Positions 33,655-45,599 of a DNA stretch of 64,000 nt are shown here, one piece after another. The notes under the pieces are model-generated. The model was not told the DNA's origin and did not search any database. It was given only the letters and a program-made list of their open reading frames with translations. Every line of letters begins with the position of its first letter. Position 1 is the first letter of the stretch. The DNA is from Sphaerulina vaccinii (lineage: Eukaryota > Ascomycota > Dothideomycetes > Mycosphaerellales > Mycosphaerellaceae): NCBI GenBank assembly GCA_022570795.1, contig JAKUDP010000028.1, forward strand, positions 62,001-126,000, given 5' to 3'. A program made the position numbers and the translations under genes.

Positions 33655-33795
33655 TCTCTGTCCAGGAGGAGGCATTGAGACTCGTCCGTAATGCGGCCTT
33701 TTGCGTCTGGCAGATAGGTCTCTCGATACTCTTCGAACCTCTTGCCTTCCAGATATTCGAGTCGAAGTCCTTGGTAGTAGAACAACCCGTTCTTA
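33655..33795 (-). other. RIP-free island inside element B
   Basis: About 140 bp with ordinary composition and many CpA and TpG dinucleotides, in contrast to kilobases on either side. On the minus strand it is open and in frame with the flanking broken ORF. It reads through residues such as YYQGLRLEYLEGKRFEEYRE and LPDAKGRITDESQCLLLDRD. No family recognised. Confidence 0.75.
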
Positions 33796-35299
33796 TTATT
33801 ATTATTTAGATAGGGGAAATTATATAGAATACCTATATCTATCTATACCTATATTTCCTTTTTATCTATTAGTCTATCTAAACTATTAGAGTCTTCTTTA
33901 GCTACGGTTTTACTTAGAGGGTTATTATTCCCTCTACTAACTATATCGAGGTTAAGAACTACTAGTTATAGCTACGAGTATAGCTATATTATAGGCGTTA
34001 GCGTTTGTAGCTATAACTGCGGCTATATTGTAGAAGTAGGCGTCTAGTCTGCCTTAGTAGTAAACGCCTCGATATTGTCCTCTAAATCGCCCTCTATTAT
34101 AGAAGGTAGGTAAATATTAGTAAGGTAAGGTAGGTAGTATCTCGAAGGTATATCTTTTTTATTACTATTAGTAGTAGAATAGGTATACGCTACTTTTAAT
34201 CTAATTAGCTAGATAGTATCGCTATTTAAAGTACTCTAATTAAGCTAGTTATAGTTATATTTATAGTAGGTAGTTGCTATAGAAAGTAAATATAAACTTT
34301 AGTAGATAGCTATTTTACTAGCGCTAAAGCAGGTACTACTACTAGATAATAGAAGCTCCGAGAAGCGAAAATTCACTTACTCTAATAATAGGATAGTAAA
34401 TAATATAGTAGTAAATAGCTATTATATCTAGTAATAATACTAGATATCGTCGAGTTAGATATAGTAAAAGAGTCTTAGCTATATTATAGTCTAGGCCGCC
34501 TCTCTTACTAAGGAGCCTAGTATATAGCTAAAAAATATCTCTATTAGTAGCGTTAGCCTACTTGTTAGTAGGCTAGAGTAGTAGACTACTTTTATATACT
34601 ATTACTTAGTTTGTCTAAGTCTATATATAGGCCTATATCTAGTTATACGACTTAGCTCCCTACGGGTAGGTTATCTATAAGTGCTAGCGTTTTAGGCTAT
34701 ATAGGGATACGTACGCGGGCATCTATACGTCTGCGAGGGTTAGTATATCTTATAGCTCTCTAACGTTTAGCTAGTCTCTTATTATTACTATCTTTAGACT
34801 CGCTAGCTAGTATTTTAGGTCTAATAATAGGTCTAATAGCAGCTTCTAGTATCGCTAGTCTAACCTAGGCTTCTAGCTATATATATATAGATAGAGGTAT
34901 ATATCTACTATAATAGCGTAGCTAATTAGGTAGATATATAGTATTATACTCTTTTACTAAAGTAGTAGCGTTCTTAAAGTTATTTATATTATATTATATA
35001 TTATACTAGTATCTATAGCCTACCTACTTAATAAGATATATTATATATCTACGCGTTACTTGTCTATCGAGGAGGCGTTTAATCTCGTAGCTAGGTTTAT
35101 TATTCTTAGTATCTAGACTAACTTCTATAGGCCTAGGTTCGGGTATCTTATAGTTATAGAGATTATTTCTATCTAGGTAGGGCTCTAGTTAGGCGATAGA
35201 TACTACTAGGTATATTCTTATTATAGGTAGTAGCTCTAGTCTATATATAAGTCTACTAACTACTTCTAGGATCGTAAACGGACCTACTTATTAGTAAGA

Positions 35300-36100
35300 G
35301 ATCTTCTATTAGGTATACTTAGGGATCTTATAGCTATAGTAAAGATATAGAAGAACTTACTATCTATGTCGGAAACAGATAGGTTAGTAGGCTATATTAT
35401 ATCTCTCCTTTATAGCTACTACTACCTAAGCTATAGAGTCTATAGCCTAGTCTCGGGCCTCCTATCTAAGAGCGACGTAGTCGGCTATAGGGAGCTCTAT
35501 AAGTAGTATAAGAGCGTCTAGATTAGTTTTATAGCCTTAGATTATAATATTAGGTATCTTAGCTAATAAAGTATTATACGAGTTATTTAACTCTACCTAT
35601 ATATATAGGAGCGCCTCTATCTAAGTACTATTAGAGAAGTTAGTTATATAGAAGCGTAGAGCAATCTCTATAGTCTAGTTAGTATACTTGCTTTATCTAT
35701 CTACCTACAAATAGTAAGCTATAGTTGCTAGAAAGTAGGTACCTAGTTTTCTAAATATAGCTTATATAAATTAGAATATCTAGATCGGATTATAGTCTCC
35801 GATTATAATAGATAGTAGGCTACGTTCGTTCGCGATATAGCTAAGTAGCTAGCTAGCTCTATACTCGCCTACGTCTTATATACTTTTAACTTTTATTAAA
35901 GTTACTTATTTAGAGAACTTATAGGTCTTAGTTAAGAAACTATTATAACTATCTAGGTCTGTCGGAAAGCTATATACCTAGTCGGCTATAACTATATAGT
36001 CTAGAACCGGTACTAAAGAGATTAGATAGAGTTCTCTATATAGCTAGTAGTAGTAAGTCTAGGTAAGTAGGTATACTAGATAATACTTAATATATCTATA
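35300..36100 (-). pseudogene. Integrase region of element B, RIP-broken
   Basis: The minus-strand frame shows the order expected of a Ty3/Gypsy integrase core: an aspartate region near 36000, the second catalytic block near 35820, then the decayed TAYHPQADGQ-type block near 35740. Stops are RIP-type TAG and TAA. Confidence 0.7.
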
Positions 36101-37599
36101 GAGCTCTTTAGCTAGGTATCTAATATAGAAACTCGTATATATATAAGCGTAGGACCTATAGAAGCTAGAGTAGTAGTATTAGTTATAAGCTATTTTAAAA
36201 ACCTCTTTAAATAGTAGTCTAGGTATATATAGTCTTTTCTATCTATCTTCCTAGTTTTTAAAGTAGATAAGCCTATCTCTAAGAAAGAACTAGAGGCCTA
36301 GTAGAGCTACGTCTAGCTCTCTATTAAGGTTATTCTTAGCGTCGCTATACTTGGCGTTACTATTATTATCTAGCTCTAGTTCCTATATATAGCGCTCTTC
36401 TACTTGCTATAGTTACTCTAGTCTCTCTATCTACGTTAGGTCGTCTAGATATCCCTAGATTACCTCTATCTTAAACTAATTAGATATTTCGATAAGTATA
36501 GAGTAAAAGACTAGTAGCTTAGGTACTATAAATATATAGCCTATATACTCGTCGATTATCGTAGTATAGAAGTATAGAGAGTCCTTATATAGGTAAGTAT
36601 AGAGATATATTAGGTTAATAATATTATAAGAAGTATCTAGATTATTATATACTAATAGGTCGAGTATATCTCTATAGTTGTCTAGGTCCGAGATATTCTT
36701 AATTAGATAACTAAGTACGTCTAGAATACTATAGAGACGACCTTTATAGTAAATCGGCTTTATATATAGGTACTAAAATAGGTACTATCCTACTTATATA
36801 AAATATAGGTTAAGTTTGTTAATAGAAGTAGTAGTTGCTAACGATTCTAACTCTATAATATTAAAAGATACTATATAATCTAGGAATATATAGAGCGGCT
36901 TTCTACTAGCCTAGTATATATATCTTATTTTCCTAGTTGTCTAGATTAGACTAGAGGTCTCTAGCTCGGTAGCTAGGTACCTTAATTCTATATCTATTAG
37001 AGACTTGCTTAGGTATATTACGACTTAGGTCTTATTAGGTAGAAACTATAGCTCTTTATATTCTAGGTTAGTAGAGTCTAGATTGCTATCTATATAGTAG
37101 ATAATAGCTATATAACCTTTAAAGCTACTATCTAGGTCTATATATAAAAGTCTATTCGAATCTATATAATATAGAAATCTAGCTATATAGTAAACCTCTC
37201 TTATTATATTAAAATAGTAGTATTAGTAGTCTAAGTTATTTTACTTATTCTAGGTAGGTATCTACTTCGTAAAGCACTTACGTCCGCTTCCTTGCTTAGA
37301 TAGTAATAGGCTAAGCAAGTACTTCTTCCTTATCTTAAAGAGCTTAATAATATAACTAAAATATAGAATATAATTATACTACTAGCCTATAATACTAATA
37401 TAGAACTTAAGCTTTTTTAAGGTCTTAGGGAAAGGTAGATCTAGTATAGCTAATACCTTCTTTTTATATATTATATACTCTAGTCTACTAACTCTCTATC
37501 TAAGGAGTTTAGTAGACAGGTACCTAATAAACGTCTTAGTCGCTAAGATACTTATATTATATAAGTCTAGGAGGCCGAAAATAGCATCTAGGTACGCGA

Positions 37600-37960
37600 G
37601 ATACTTTTTGTAGATTTTGGAAAAGATAATAATATCGTCTATATATATATATATAAAAGTATAGAACTCTTTAAGTATACTATCTAGCTTCCTCTATATA
37701 TACTAGACTAAACCTATATACTCTATTAAAGCGACGTAGAACTATTCTTAGCCTCTATATAAGTTTATAGTAAACTTATAGTAGTCTTGCTTCTATATAG
37801 CCTATTAGTAAAAGAAACTAATAGTATCGATAGTTATAATAAACCTAGATTCTTAGAGGGCTTCGATAATCTTATTCTATTATAGGAGAGGATACGAGTC
37901 TTTAACTACTAGCTTATTTAGCCCTCTAATATCGATTATAGGTCGGGCTTTATTATATAG
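37600..37960 (-). pseudogene. Reverse transcriptase region of element B, RIP-broken
   Basis: On the minus strand RPIIDIRGLNKL and KDSYPL near 37880-37950 are followed by the FITTID-type block. The catalytic YIDD lies at 37634-37645. Motif spacing is that of Ty3/Gypsy elements. Confidence 0.8.
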
Positions 37961-39629
37961 CTCTCTATCGACGAATACCTTTTTATATATAATAAAGACT
38001 AGGAAGCTAAAGAATATAGGTTCTTTAGTATAGAATATCTTATTCTACTAATAGAGTAGATTAAAAGCTTAGTCTATAATAGCTCGGTCTAGTATACTTA
38101 GTAGATACGAGATTATAGAGAGCTTATATACCTCGGACCTAGAGAGTAGGTTAACTAGTATATATTTATTTTTAAGAATATCTATAAGTCTGCTTTTATC
38201 TACCTATAGATATATATACTTGTCGATAAGCTTCTAGTATACGTCGATAGCGTGCTTCTCGCTATATACTATAGAACTATTACTTAGTTTCGTCTATAGG
38301 TTTATATTAGGTATTAATAGTAGTCTAGCCGTCGCCTATAAGGTTAATTCGGTATCTATCTAATATATATAGAGGTCTACTATTACTATTATATTAGTTC
38401 CGGCCTTATAAGATATATCTAGTCCTACCTAGGAAAAAGTATAGTAGCGAGGTTAGGCTTTGCGTTGCCGGCTACTAGTTTATAATCTTCTAGGTAGATA
38501 TAGAAACTACTCTAGTAGTCGATCTTATCTATCCTCTCTAGACGAGTATTTATAGGAATAGTAACTAGTACTTTAGAGTAGTTATATAGAAAGACAAAGT
38601 CTATATCTATATCTATAATCGCTATATATAAAGCTATATACTTTTATAGGCCGCCTAGGTAATACTACTCTATATAGAAGTTAAAGTTGCGTCTAGTAGA
38701 GAGTAGGCTCTTATAGTAGACTAGGACCTTAGAGATACTAAAAGTAGGTATAGTAATTAGCTCGTCGGCAGACTAGACCTAGGTCTAGAAGCGCACTTAG
38801 TCGCGTCGCTTAACTAATAGAGGGACGCGGGCCTTCTAACAAGTAGCGATAGTTACTAGCTTGCGTCTAATATCGATTTTTATAGCCTATATATCGATTA
38901 TATCTATAGCTAGGAGAATCTTTAGTTAGAGGTTCTTAGTAATATAGACCTTATAATATATATATAGTAGTACTCGTCGTCTGTTTAGTATCGCTAGTAT
39001 CTACTAGTCTAATACTATATACTCTATATAAGGTATTATAGTAGCTACTTCTTAGACTCGGAAAGAGATAGCTACTTTATACTACTCTAGGTCTAGTCGA
39101 GTCTCTCGAAGGAAATTAGAGTCGATTAGTAAGATCGTCGCCTCTATATCTAAGTATATAGTATAGTCTAGACTACTAATTTCTAGATATATATATACTT
39201 GTAGGTAATAAAAGTAATAGAAGTTATATCTACCCTTAGGCTTATACGTCGCTACTAATTCGATAATATCTATATCTTCTAGGTATAAAAGGATATCTAT
39301 CTTATCTAGTATAGAATATATATTATACTAGTATACTCGGAGGAGGATACTATTCTTAAAAGTCTCTTTATAAGCCGTAGCTCGATACTAGTATAATTAT
39401 ATATCTGCCTTAGACGCGAAGTATATTATAAGCTCGAATTCTCCTATATCTAAGTACTTGCTATTATTATTATCTATAAAGTTAACTATATTATTAAAGT
39501 AGTTATATACCTCCTCTTAGTTAGAGTCTAAGTTAGTAGATAAGAAGTATAAGTAGGAATAAGAGTCTATCTTGTTATTATAGTAATTGCCTAGATATTA
39601 GTTATACCTATATCTCGGCTTTATATAGT

Positions 39630-39670
39630 CTCTAGAGAAGTACCTAGGTTTACTATAGTTATAGCAGACT
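39630..39670 (-). pseudogene. Gag zinc-knuckle remnant of element B
   Basis: Minus-strand CYNYSKPRYF is a RIP-altered CCHC knuckle in which one Cys and the His have become Tyr. It places gag to the right of pol, so the element is transcribed right to left. Confidence 0.65.
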
Positions 39671-42600
39671 CTAGTATTAGTATTATTATACTTATAGTTT
39701 TTATTATACTTATACTCTTTAGGCTCTTGCTTTATAATAGGCTTTATATAGTCTAGTAGTAGATAGTAACTATATCTATCTTTGTTTCGCTACTAATACT
39801 ATTACTATAGATTAGGTTGTCGCTTTTTATAGCTATCTTTATACGCGCATCGAGAGCTATTATTTTATCGCTTACTCTCTTATCTATAGAAATAGTCGGC
39901 GTAGTCGTAGATCGAATGCTAGTCTCTATTTGCTAACTTACCTCTCTTTTAGCTCTATAGTATTTATTACTATATAAATAGATATTACTTAATACTATCT
40001 ATAAAGCTATTAATAGTAGTCTAATTATCTAGGTAGGAGACGACGTTCTAGAACTTATAGTAGAGTTTTATCTATATCTAGATAAGTTAAGAGAGGGGGT
40101 CTATAATCCTTGCCTCTCTAGACTAATATATAATATTTAGTATAAACTCGCTTAGTAGATATCTATCTCGCACCGACTACTAGTTAAAGGACTTCTATTA
40201 TAAGTATCTTAGTACTTCTATAGGTAGTATCTAGAACTTGTCTCGGAGTACCTTTTCCTAATAGTTAACTCTACGTCTACCTCTAATATTATAATATATA
40301 TCTTCTATAAGTTCTAATATCTACTAGAATATAGCCAAGCCTCTTAAGTATTTGCTTAGGTATTAATAGGTCTACGTAGCGCTATTAACTTACAAATAGT
40401 TCTTTATAGTATCTAAGAAGATATAGACTAAGTAGTAGTACGTCTTTCCTCCCTTATCTAAGATATTTCTTTTAGGTATCTCGTTCTTTAAAGCTATTAG
40501 ATAAAAGAAACTAATATTAGTAGAATTGAAATATATATTATAGTCGCGCTTATATAAGTAGCTAGCTTCGCTCTTATTATCTCTTATACTATAGTCGTCT
40601 TATAAGCGACGATATCTATCGCGGCGTACGTCTTATAGGGATTCTTTATCTAAGGAATTATTACTACTAGATAGCGAGCTATTGCCTTAATAGCTTCGAT
40701 AATAAGCTTGTCTATATCTAGAGTCTCGGCAGCGCTCGTTCTACTTCCGATTAGCTCTACTATATTAGCGCGAGTATATACAATCCTCTAGATTATATCT
40801 AGTAGAGTATATACTATTCTATTATAGACAAGGCTTAAATAGCCTAGTAGCAATTAGATATTTGTTATAATACTCTTTTTAATAATACTAGATATCGGAA
40901 GGTAGGAAGAGACCTAGGGTACTATTTGTATTTATATTCGTATTAGGTTATAGAGCTTATAGAGCAATCTATCTATCTAGGGCGCCTGCGATTACGTCTA
41001 GTTATTAGTTTAGGTCTTGCTAGACCTAGTCGATGCGCTAGGTTGTATACTCGATATACTAGTCGAAATATATCTAAGCTTATTAGTTTATCTATAATAT
41101 AGATACTCGTAAGCTATTCTAGAAGTCGGTATTTAGCTAGGCTAGTATAGGAGTAGGTAGAGGCGCAAATCTACGTTCTAGTTCTTCTAGTCTAGTAGTA
41201 TAAGTATATAGGTTTACTTATAGTAGCTCTTTAACTACTAGGTTAAAATACCTTAGTACGTCTAGAATATACTAAGCGCCTAGAATAGGTAGTATAGAGT
41301 AGATAGGACTACGAGGCTCGATTAAGTATCTATACGTATATAGTAAGCGCGATAGCACTCGACGTCGGAGCCTCTCTCCTTTATTGTCCGAAATAGTCTA
41401 TATCTATAGTACTAGTAGTACTCGTAGTAGAGTTATATATAGACGCTAAGCTAGAAGCTTATTATTCTAGGTATCTTCTTTGTCTCTCGGACAAAGTATA
41501 TTCTAATACTACTCTAGGGGATTCTCGTTAGCTATCGTAGGTAATAGAGACGCTAAGCGTACTAGCGTAGCTAGAAACGCTAGGTCTACGAGTACTAGAA
41601 GTATAGAAGATGCTAGGTACATAGGTACTAGCTTAATAACTAATAGTAAGTATTTAGGTATTATAGTAGTTAGACTTAAGATATCTAAGGCGTTGGGTCG
41701 ACGAGTATCTAATAACTCTAATATAGCTTCTTAATATAGCTACCTATCTATAGGAGCCTAGTTTTACTATAACTAAAGCTATTCCTATTATTATACTAGC
41801 TATTACTCTTGGACCCGAGGTTGCTTTTAGATCTAAGGTTGCTCTTAGACCTAAGTCGAGGGCTTAGTTATAGCTACTAACGCCGAGGGTCTCTTTAAGG
41901 ATTTAGCTATTAAGGGTCTCTTTAAAAAATTAGCTATCGAAAGTCTCTTTTCGGTAAAGAAGCTACTTCTTATAGACTTCCTAGATAGGACGTAGCTAGA
42001 TTGCGGCTTATAGAATATTATTAAAAGCAAGTAGCTATCTAGATAGTCCTATAATAGATAGCTTAACTATAGGCGTCTAGCGAGTAGTAGTAGGAGTCTA
42101 CGTAGCCTAGTATTCTTATACTACTAGTAGTACTTATAAGACGTTCTTTATAGTAGATATAATAGAAGATCTATTTATAACCTAGTCCTATAGGTAGCTA
42201 GGTAACGCAAGTTGTCCTTGTTCTATAGAGTCTATAGCCGGCTAATACTCTATAGGCGTCGAGTAGTTAGAAACTAAGAAAGTAACAAGTAGTTATAGAT
42301 ATAGCTTCTACTTCTTAATTTTAAATAATAGTCTATTATACTTAAAGAATTCTTCGAAAAAGTATATAAATATAAAAGTATATTTATTAAGGTCTAGAAG
42401 AGTAGCTATATTAGGCGATTTAATAAAGCTTTAGATATAGGTCTTAATAAGGTATATAGGTTGTTATCTTATAGTAGAACTAATTAGTAGTAGCTTGTTA
42501 GTAGTTAGAGGTCTAAGTTGTAGTAGCAAGGAAGGTCTAAGTTATAGACGTCTCTTTCTTCCTTATAGCTTATAGCTTCTATAGCTATACTAGTAGGCGC

Positions 42601-42916
42601 AAGTCTTATAGTAGGAGGTAAACAAACGAGATAGAGTAGTCGCTCGACTAGTATACTAGAGGTCGCTAGCGATAGGGGGTCTATATACTACTATAGTATA
42701 TTACTACTAGTAGAGATTAGCGAACTTAGGAGTTCTAAGTCTTATAGTTATAGGCGCGTGCAAGCTAGGAGCTAATACTACTACGTCTAATTAGCTAGAC
42801 TATTATATATATCTAGTATACTATTATCGGTAGAGGATCTAGGGGTCTATTCTATCAGGCTTAATTACAAGTCTTTTAAAGTAGAGTATTAGGTTAACTA
42901 CTATAAGCTACTAGAA

Positions 42917-43047
42917 TACTAGGTATACTATATAGTAGTCTCGAAGTAAATTAATTATCTAAGTCTATCTACTAGCTACGTCTAGTCTAAAAGTAGGACT
43001 AGGTCTACTAAGCCTAGCTATCTAGCCCTTACTCTATATCTATAATA
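42917..43047 (-). repeat. Right (5') LTR of element B
   Basis: 131 bp matching 28488-28618. Followed by the AATAT target duplication and the remainder of the C-a LTR. Confidence 0.88.
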
Positions 43048-43052
43048 AATAT

Positions 43053-43325
43053 CTCTTATTCTAAAGGTAGTAAATCCAAATAGTATATATTAGATACTTT
43101 AAATAAGTTAAGTACGAAGCTCCTATCTACTTGCTAAAGAGCGTTGTCTATATACTCGTAGCCTCGTACCTTAGAGTTACTATTCTCTAATTACTTTAAT
43201 TACTTTAATTACTTTAATTTTAATTACTCTAATCTTTTTAGTATAAATAGCTTCTTTATAGGTCTTCTATCTATTTATATATTCTAAGCGAATAGTTATT
43301 ATTACTCTATATTAGAACTATAATA
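43053..43325. repeat. Second part of the left LTR of C-a
   Basis: 273 bp that complete the LTR interrupted at 28487. It includes the TAATTACTTT tandem array and ends ACTATAATA. Confidence 0.85.
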
Positions 43326-45087
43326 CTATCCCTCTTCTAGCCTAGCTTTGTCCTAAAGCTTACTTAGTAACTAAAGTTCCTTCTATTATTATTTATAATA
43401 ATATCTTTTTCGACTTTTTTATTAACTACTTTCTTTTATTAATCTAGATATAAAAGCAAATCTACTCTTTATTATAAAGACCTTATTACTAATATTAAAA
43501 TATCTAGTATCGAAATAGCTCCTTATATAAACTATTAGTCTATAAAACTTATACCTAGTAAAGCTTATTTTTAGTATATTATTAGTTCTTACTCCTTAAA
43601 ATATTTAGAGTATATTAAGTATAATTATAGTTTCTATAATATTTCTCTAGCCTTTACCTAGTAGGAAAAGCTCTATTCTATTTAGAAGAAGCTTTATTAT
43701 AATATTAAGTTTTTAGAAGAGAAAGAGATAGAGATTCTTTAATACTTTTTTTAAAACTAGTAAAAGCTATCTAAAAAGTAGATAAAGAAGATATATTTTA
43801 GGAAGTAGCTATATCTTACTAAGTATTATACTAATAATACTACTACTAAAGCTTTTAAAAAGCTAGAGGTAGAAGAGCCTTCTTCTAATTCTTTCCTTTC
43901 TTTTTTAGTATCTTCTAGTATAGAGATTCTAGAGTACCTATCTATTTTTTATAGTATTTTTAAAATACCTTTTTAAAATTAGAATATTTTTATAAGTATT
44001 CTACTAGATAATCTTTTAGAAAGTCTTTTTTCTTCCGACTTACTATAATAAGAGACTATAATATAGTAGTTCTTTAGGTTTTCTATTAGGTAGATTTTAA
44101 AATAATATTCTTATATTTCTAGTATATATATTAAGTAGGCTTATTATATTAAATTTTCTATTAACTTTGTTTTTCTCTTTATAGTTTTTTATATAGTAGC
44201 CTTCCTTACTATATATATAATAGATAAAGCTTTATATTTACTTTCTTTCTTTTTTAGTAATATCTAATTCTATAGAATCTCTATATCTAGAGTTATAACT
44301 TCTAGCCTTAAAGCCTCCTTTTCTACTCTAGGTAGGTCTCTAGAATCTAGGCTATATAAACTAATTATACTTTAACTTCTAGAGTCTTTTATTAATTTCT
44401 TTTACTACTTTAATTATTACTTCTAGTATAGTTAGGCTAGAGTTTTAGAATAGTTTAGCTTTAATATTATCCTTAAGCCCTTAGTAGAACTAGGATATAG
44501 TATTATTCTATCTAAAGTTAGTAGAATATTCTTAGAACTCTAAGATATAGAAAGCTATAAAAGTAGTTTATCTAAGTTATTAGATATACTAGTTAGTATA
44601 TATCTTTTTATTAGGTATTTTATATAAATTATCGAGTTTTATCTCGAACTTATTATAGTTATAGAAGATCTTTCTAGTTTCTATTTTTAGAGTTTTTCTC
44701 TTACTCTAGTTATAAAGCTAGTTTTTAAAGTATAGTCGAAATCTCTTAGTAGCTCTTCCTTTTAGAAAGAATATAGTATATAAGACCTTACTAGCTTTAC
44801 TATTAAACTAGTATAGGTTAAAGTAAAGGTATAGCTAAACCTATAGCTAAAATACTTCTAACTTATTCTTAGTTCTATCGAATATCTCTAGTATAGATAC
44901 TTTAGGTCCTCTAGTATACTTCTATATACTTATAGAGCTTATAGAGAGTATTAATTGTTTTCTACTTCCTATAATTAATATATTACTTATATACTCTATA
45001 ATACCTATTAATAGCTACTATTATAATAGGCTTTAAGTTATATTACTTCTAGATATATATAAAGAGCTCTAGAGTAGTACTTAAAGT

Positions 45088-45436
45088 TATTAGGACCTAC
45101 TATAATATTATTAGAATAATAGAGTATATTCCTTTATAGTAATATTTCTTATTCTAAAAGTAGTAAATCTAAATAGTATATATTAGATACTTTAAATAAG
45201 TTAAGTATAAAGCTTCTATCTACTTACTAAAAAGTATTATCTATATACTTATAGCTTTATACTTTAGAGTTACTAGCTTTTAATTACTATAATTACTATA
45301 ATTACTTTAATTACTTTAATTACCTTAATTTTAATTACTCTAATCTCCTTAGTATAAGTAGCTTCTTTATAGGTCTTCTATCTACTTATATATACTAAGT
45401 AAATAGTTATTATTACTCTATATTAGAACTATAATA
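45088..45436. repeat. Right LTR of C-a
   Basis: 349 bp, intact copy of the C-family LTR from TATTAGGACC to ACTATAATA. It is followed by the TAGTA target duplication. Confidence 0.88.
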
Positions 45437-45599
45437 TAGTAGTTTATAAAGTAACTTCTTAGTTTCTAGGTATTTTCTAACTTATTATATTCTTTCTACT
45501 TAACTAAGTAGTTCTAACTCTTATATTCTAGAATCTTTTCTATTTTAAATATATTCTCTTTTTCTAGTTAGAAGTAGAATATTTTCTAATAAGATATTT

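Larger units (their letters stand above)
28619..34600 (-). pseudogene. Extra, RIP-broken coding segment downstream of the integrase in element B
   Basis: Translated by hand on the minus strand, about 34080 down to 32500 keeps one frame. Interruptions are almost only TAG or TAA, as RIP makes from CAG, CAA or TGG. The frame passes through the unmutated island at 33655-33795. The part near 33960-34080 is Gln/Leu-rich, and near 31980-32260 another stretch looks Gln-rich on the minus strand. I recognise no domain. The lower part (28.6-31.9 kb) is less clear and may not be coding. It could be an additional ORF of the element or captured host DNA. Confidence 0.5.
28488..43047 (-). mobile_element. 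Element B: 14.56-kb Ty3/Gypsy element with extra 3' coding segment
   Basis: Two 131-bp LTRs (28488-28618, 42917-43047), flanked by AATAT target duplications at 28483-28487 and 43048-43052. Coding is on the minus strand. The gag zinc-knuckle remnant is at about 39636-39667. Reverse transcriptase runs around 37615-37960, with RGLNKL, KDSYPL and the YIDD box at 37634-37645. The integrase core is at about 35450-36050, with recognisable pieces resembling DRDP and TAYHPQADGQSE in decayed form. About 6 kb (28.6-34.6 kb) follows the integrase. Element B keeps CpG and more G+C than A or C, as expected for the youngest insertion. Confidence 0.85.
28430..45436 (-). mobile_element. Element C-a: gag-only LTR element, split by element B
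   Basis: Inserted in element A with 5-bp target-site duplications TAGTA at 28425-28429 and 45437-45441. Its left LTR is in two parts (28430-28487 and 43053-43325) because element B sits inside it; the right LTR is 45088-45436. The internal part (43326-45087, about 1.76 kb) is homologous to that of C-b in inverse orientation. It contains a zinc-knuckle remnant at about 44179-44225 on the minus strand. A polypurine tract (complement of 43326-43338) matches that of element A. No reverse transcriptase or integrase is present in so short an interior. Confidence 0.85.

Noticed and set aside
33701..33889. A 62-codon open frame on the plus strand in the RIP-free island
   Set aside because: The minus strand reads continuously through the island and both flanks. 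The plus frame is its shadow.
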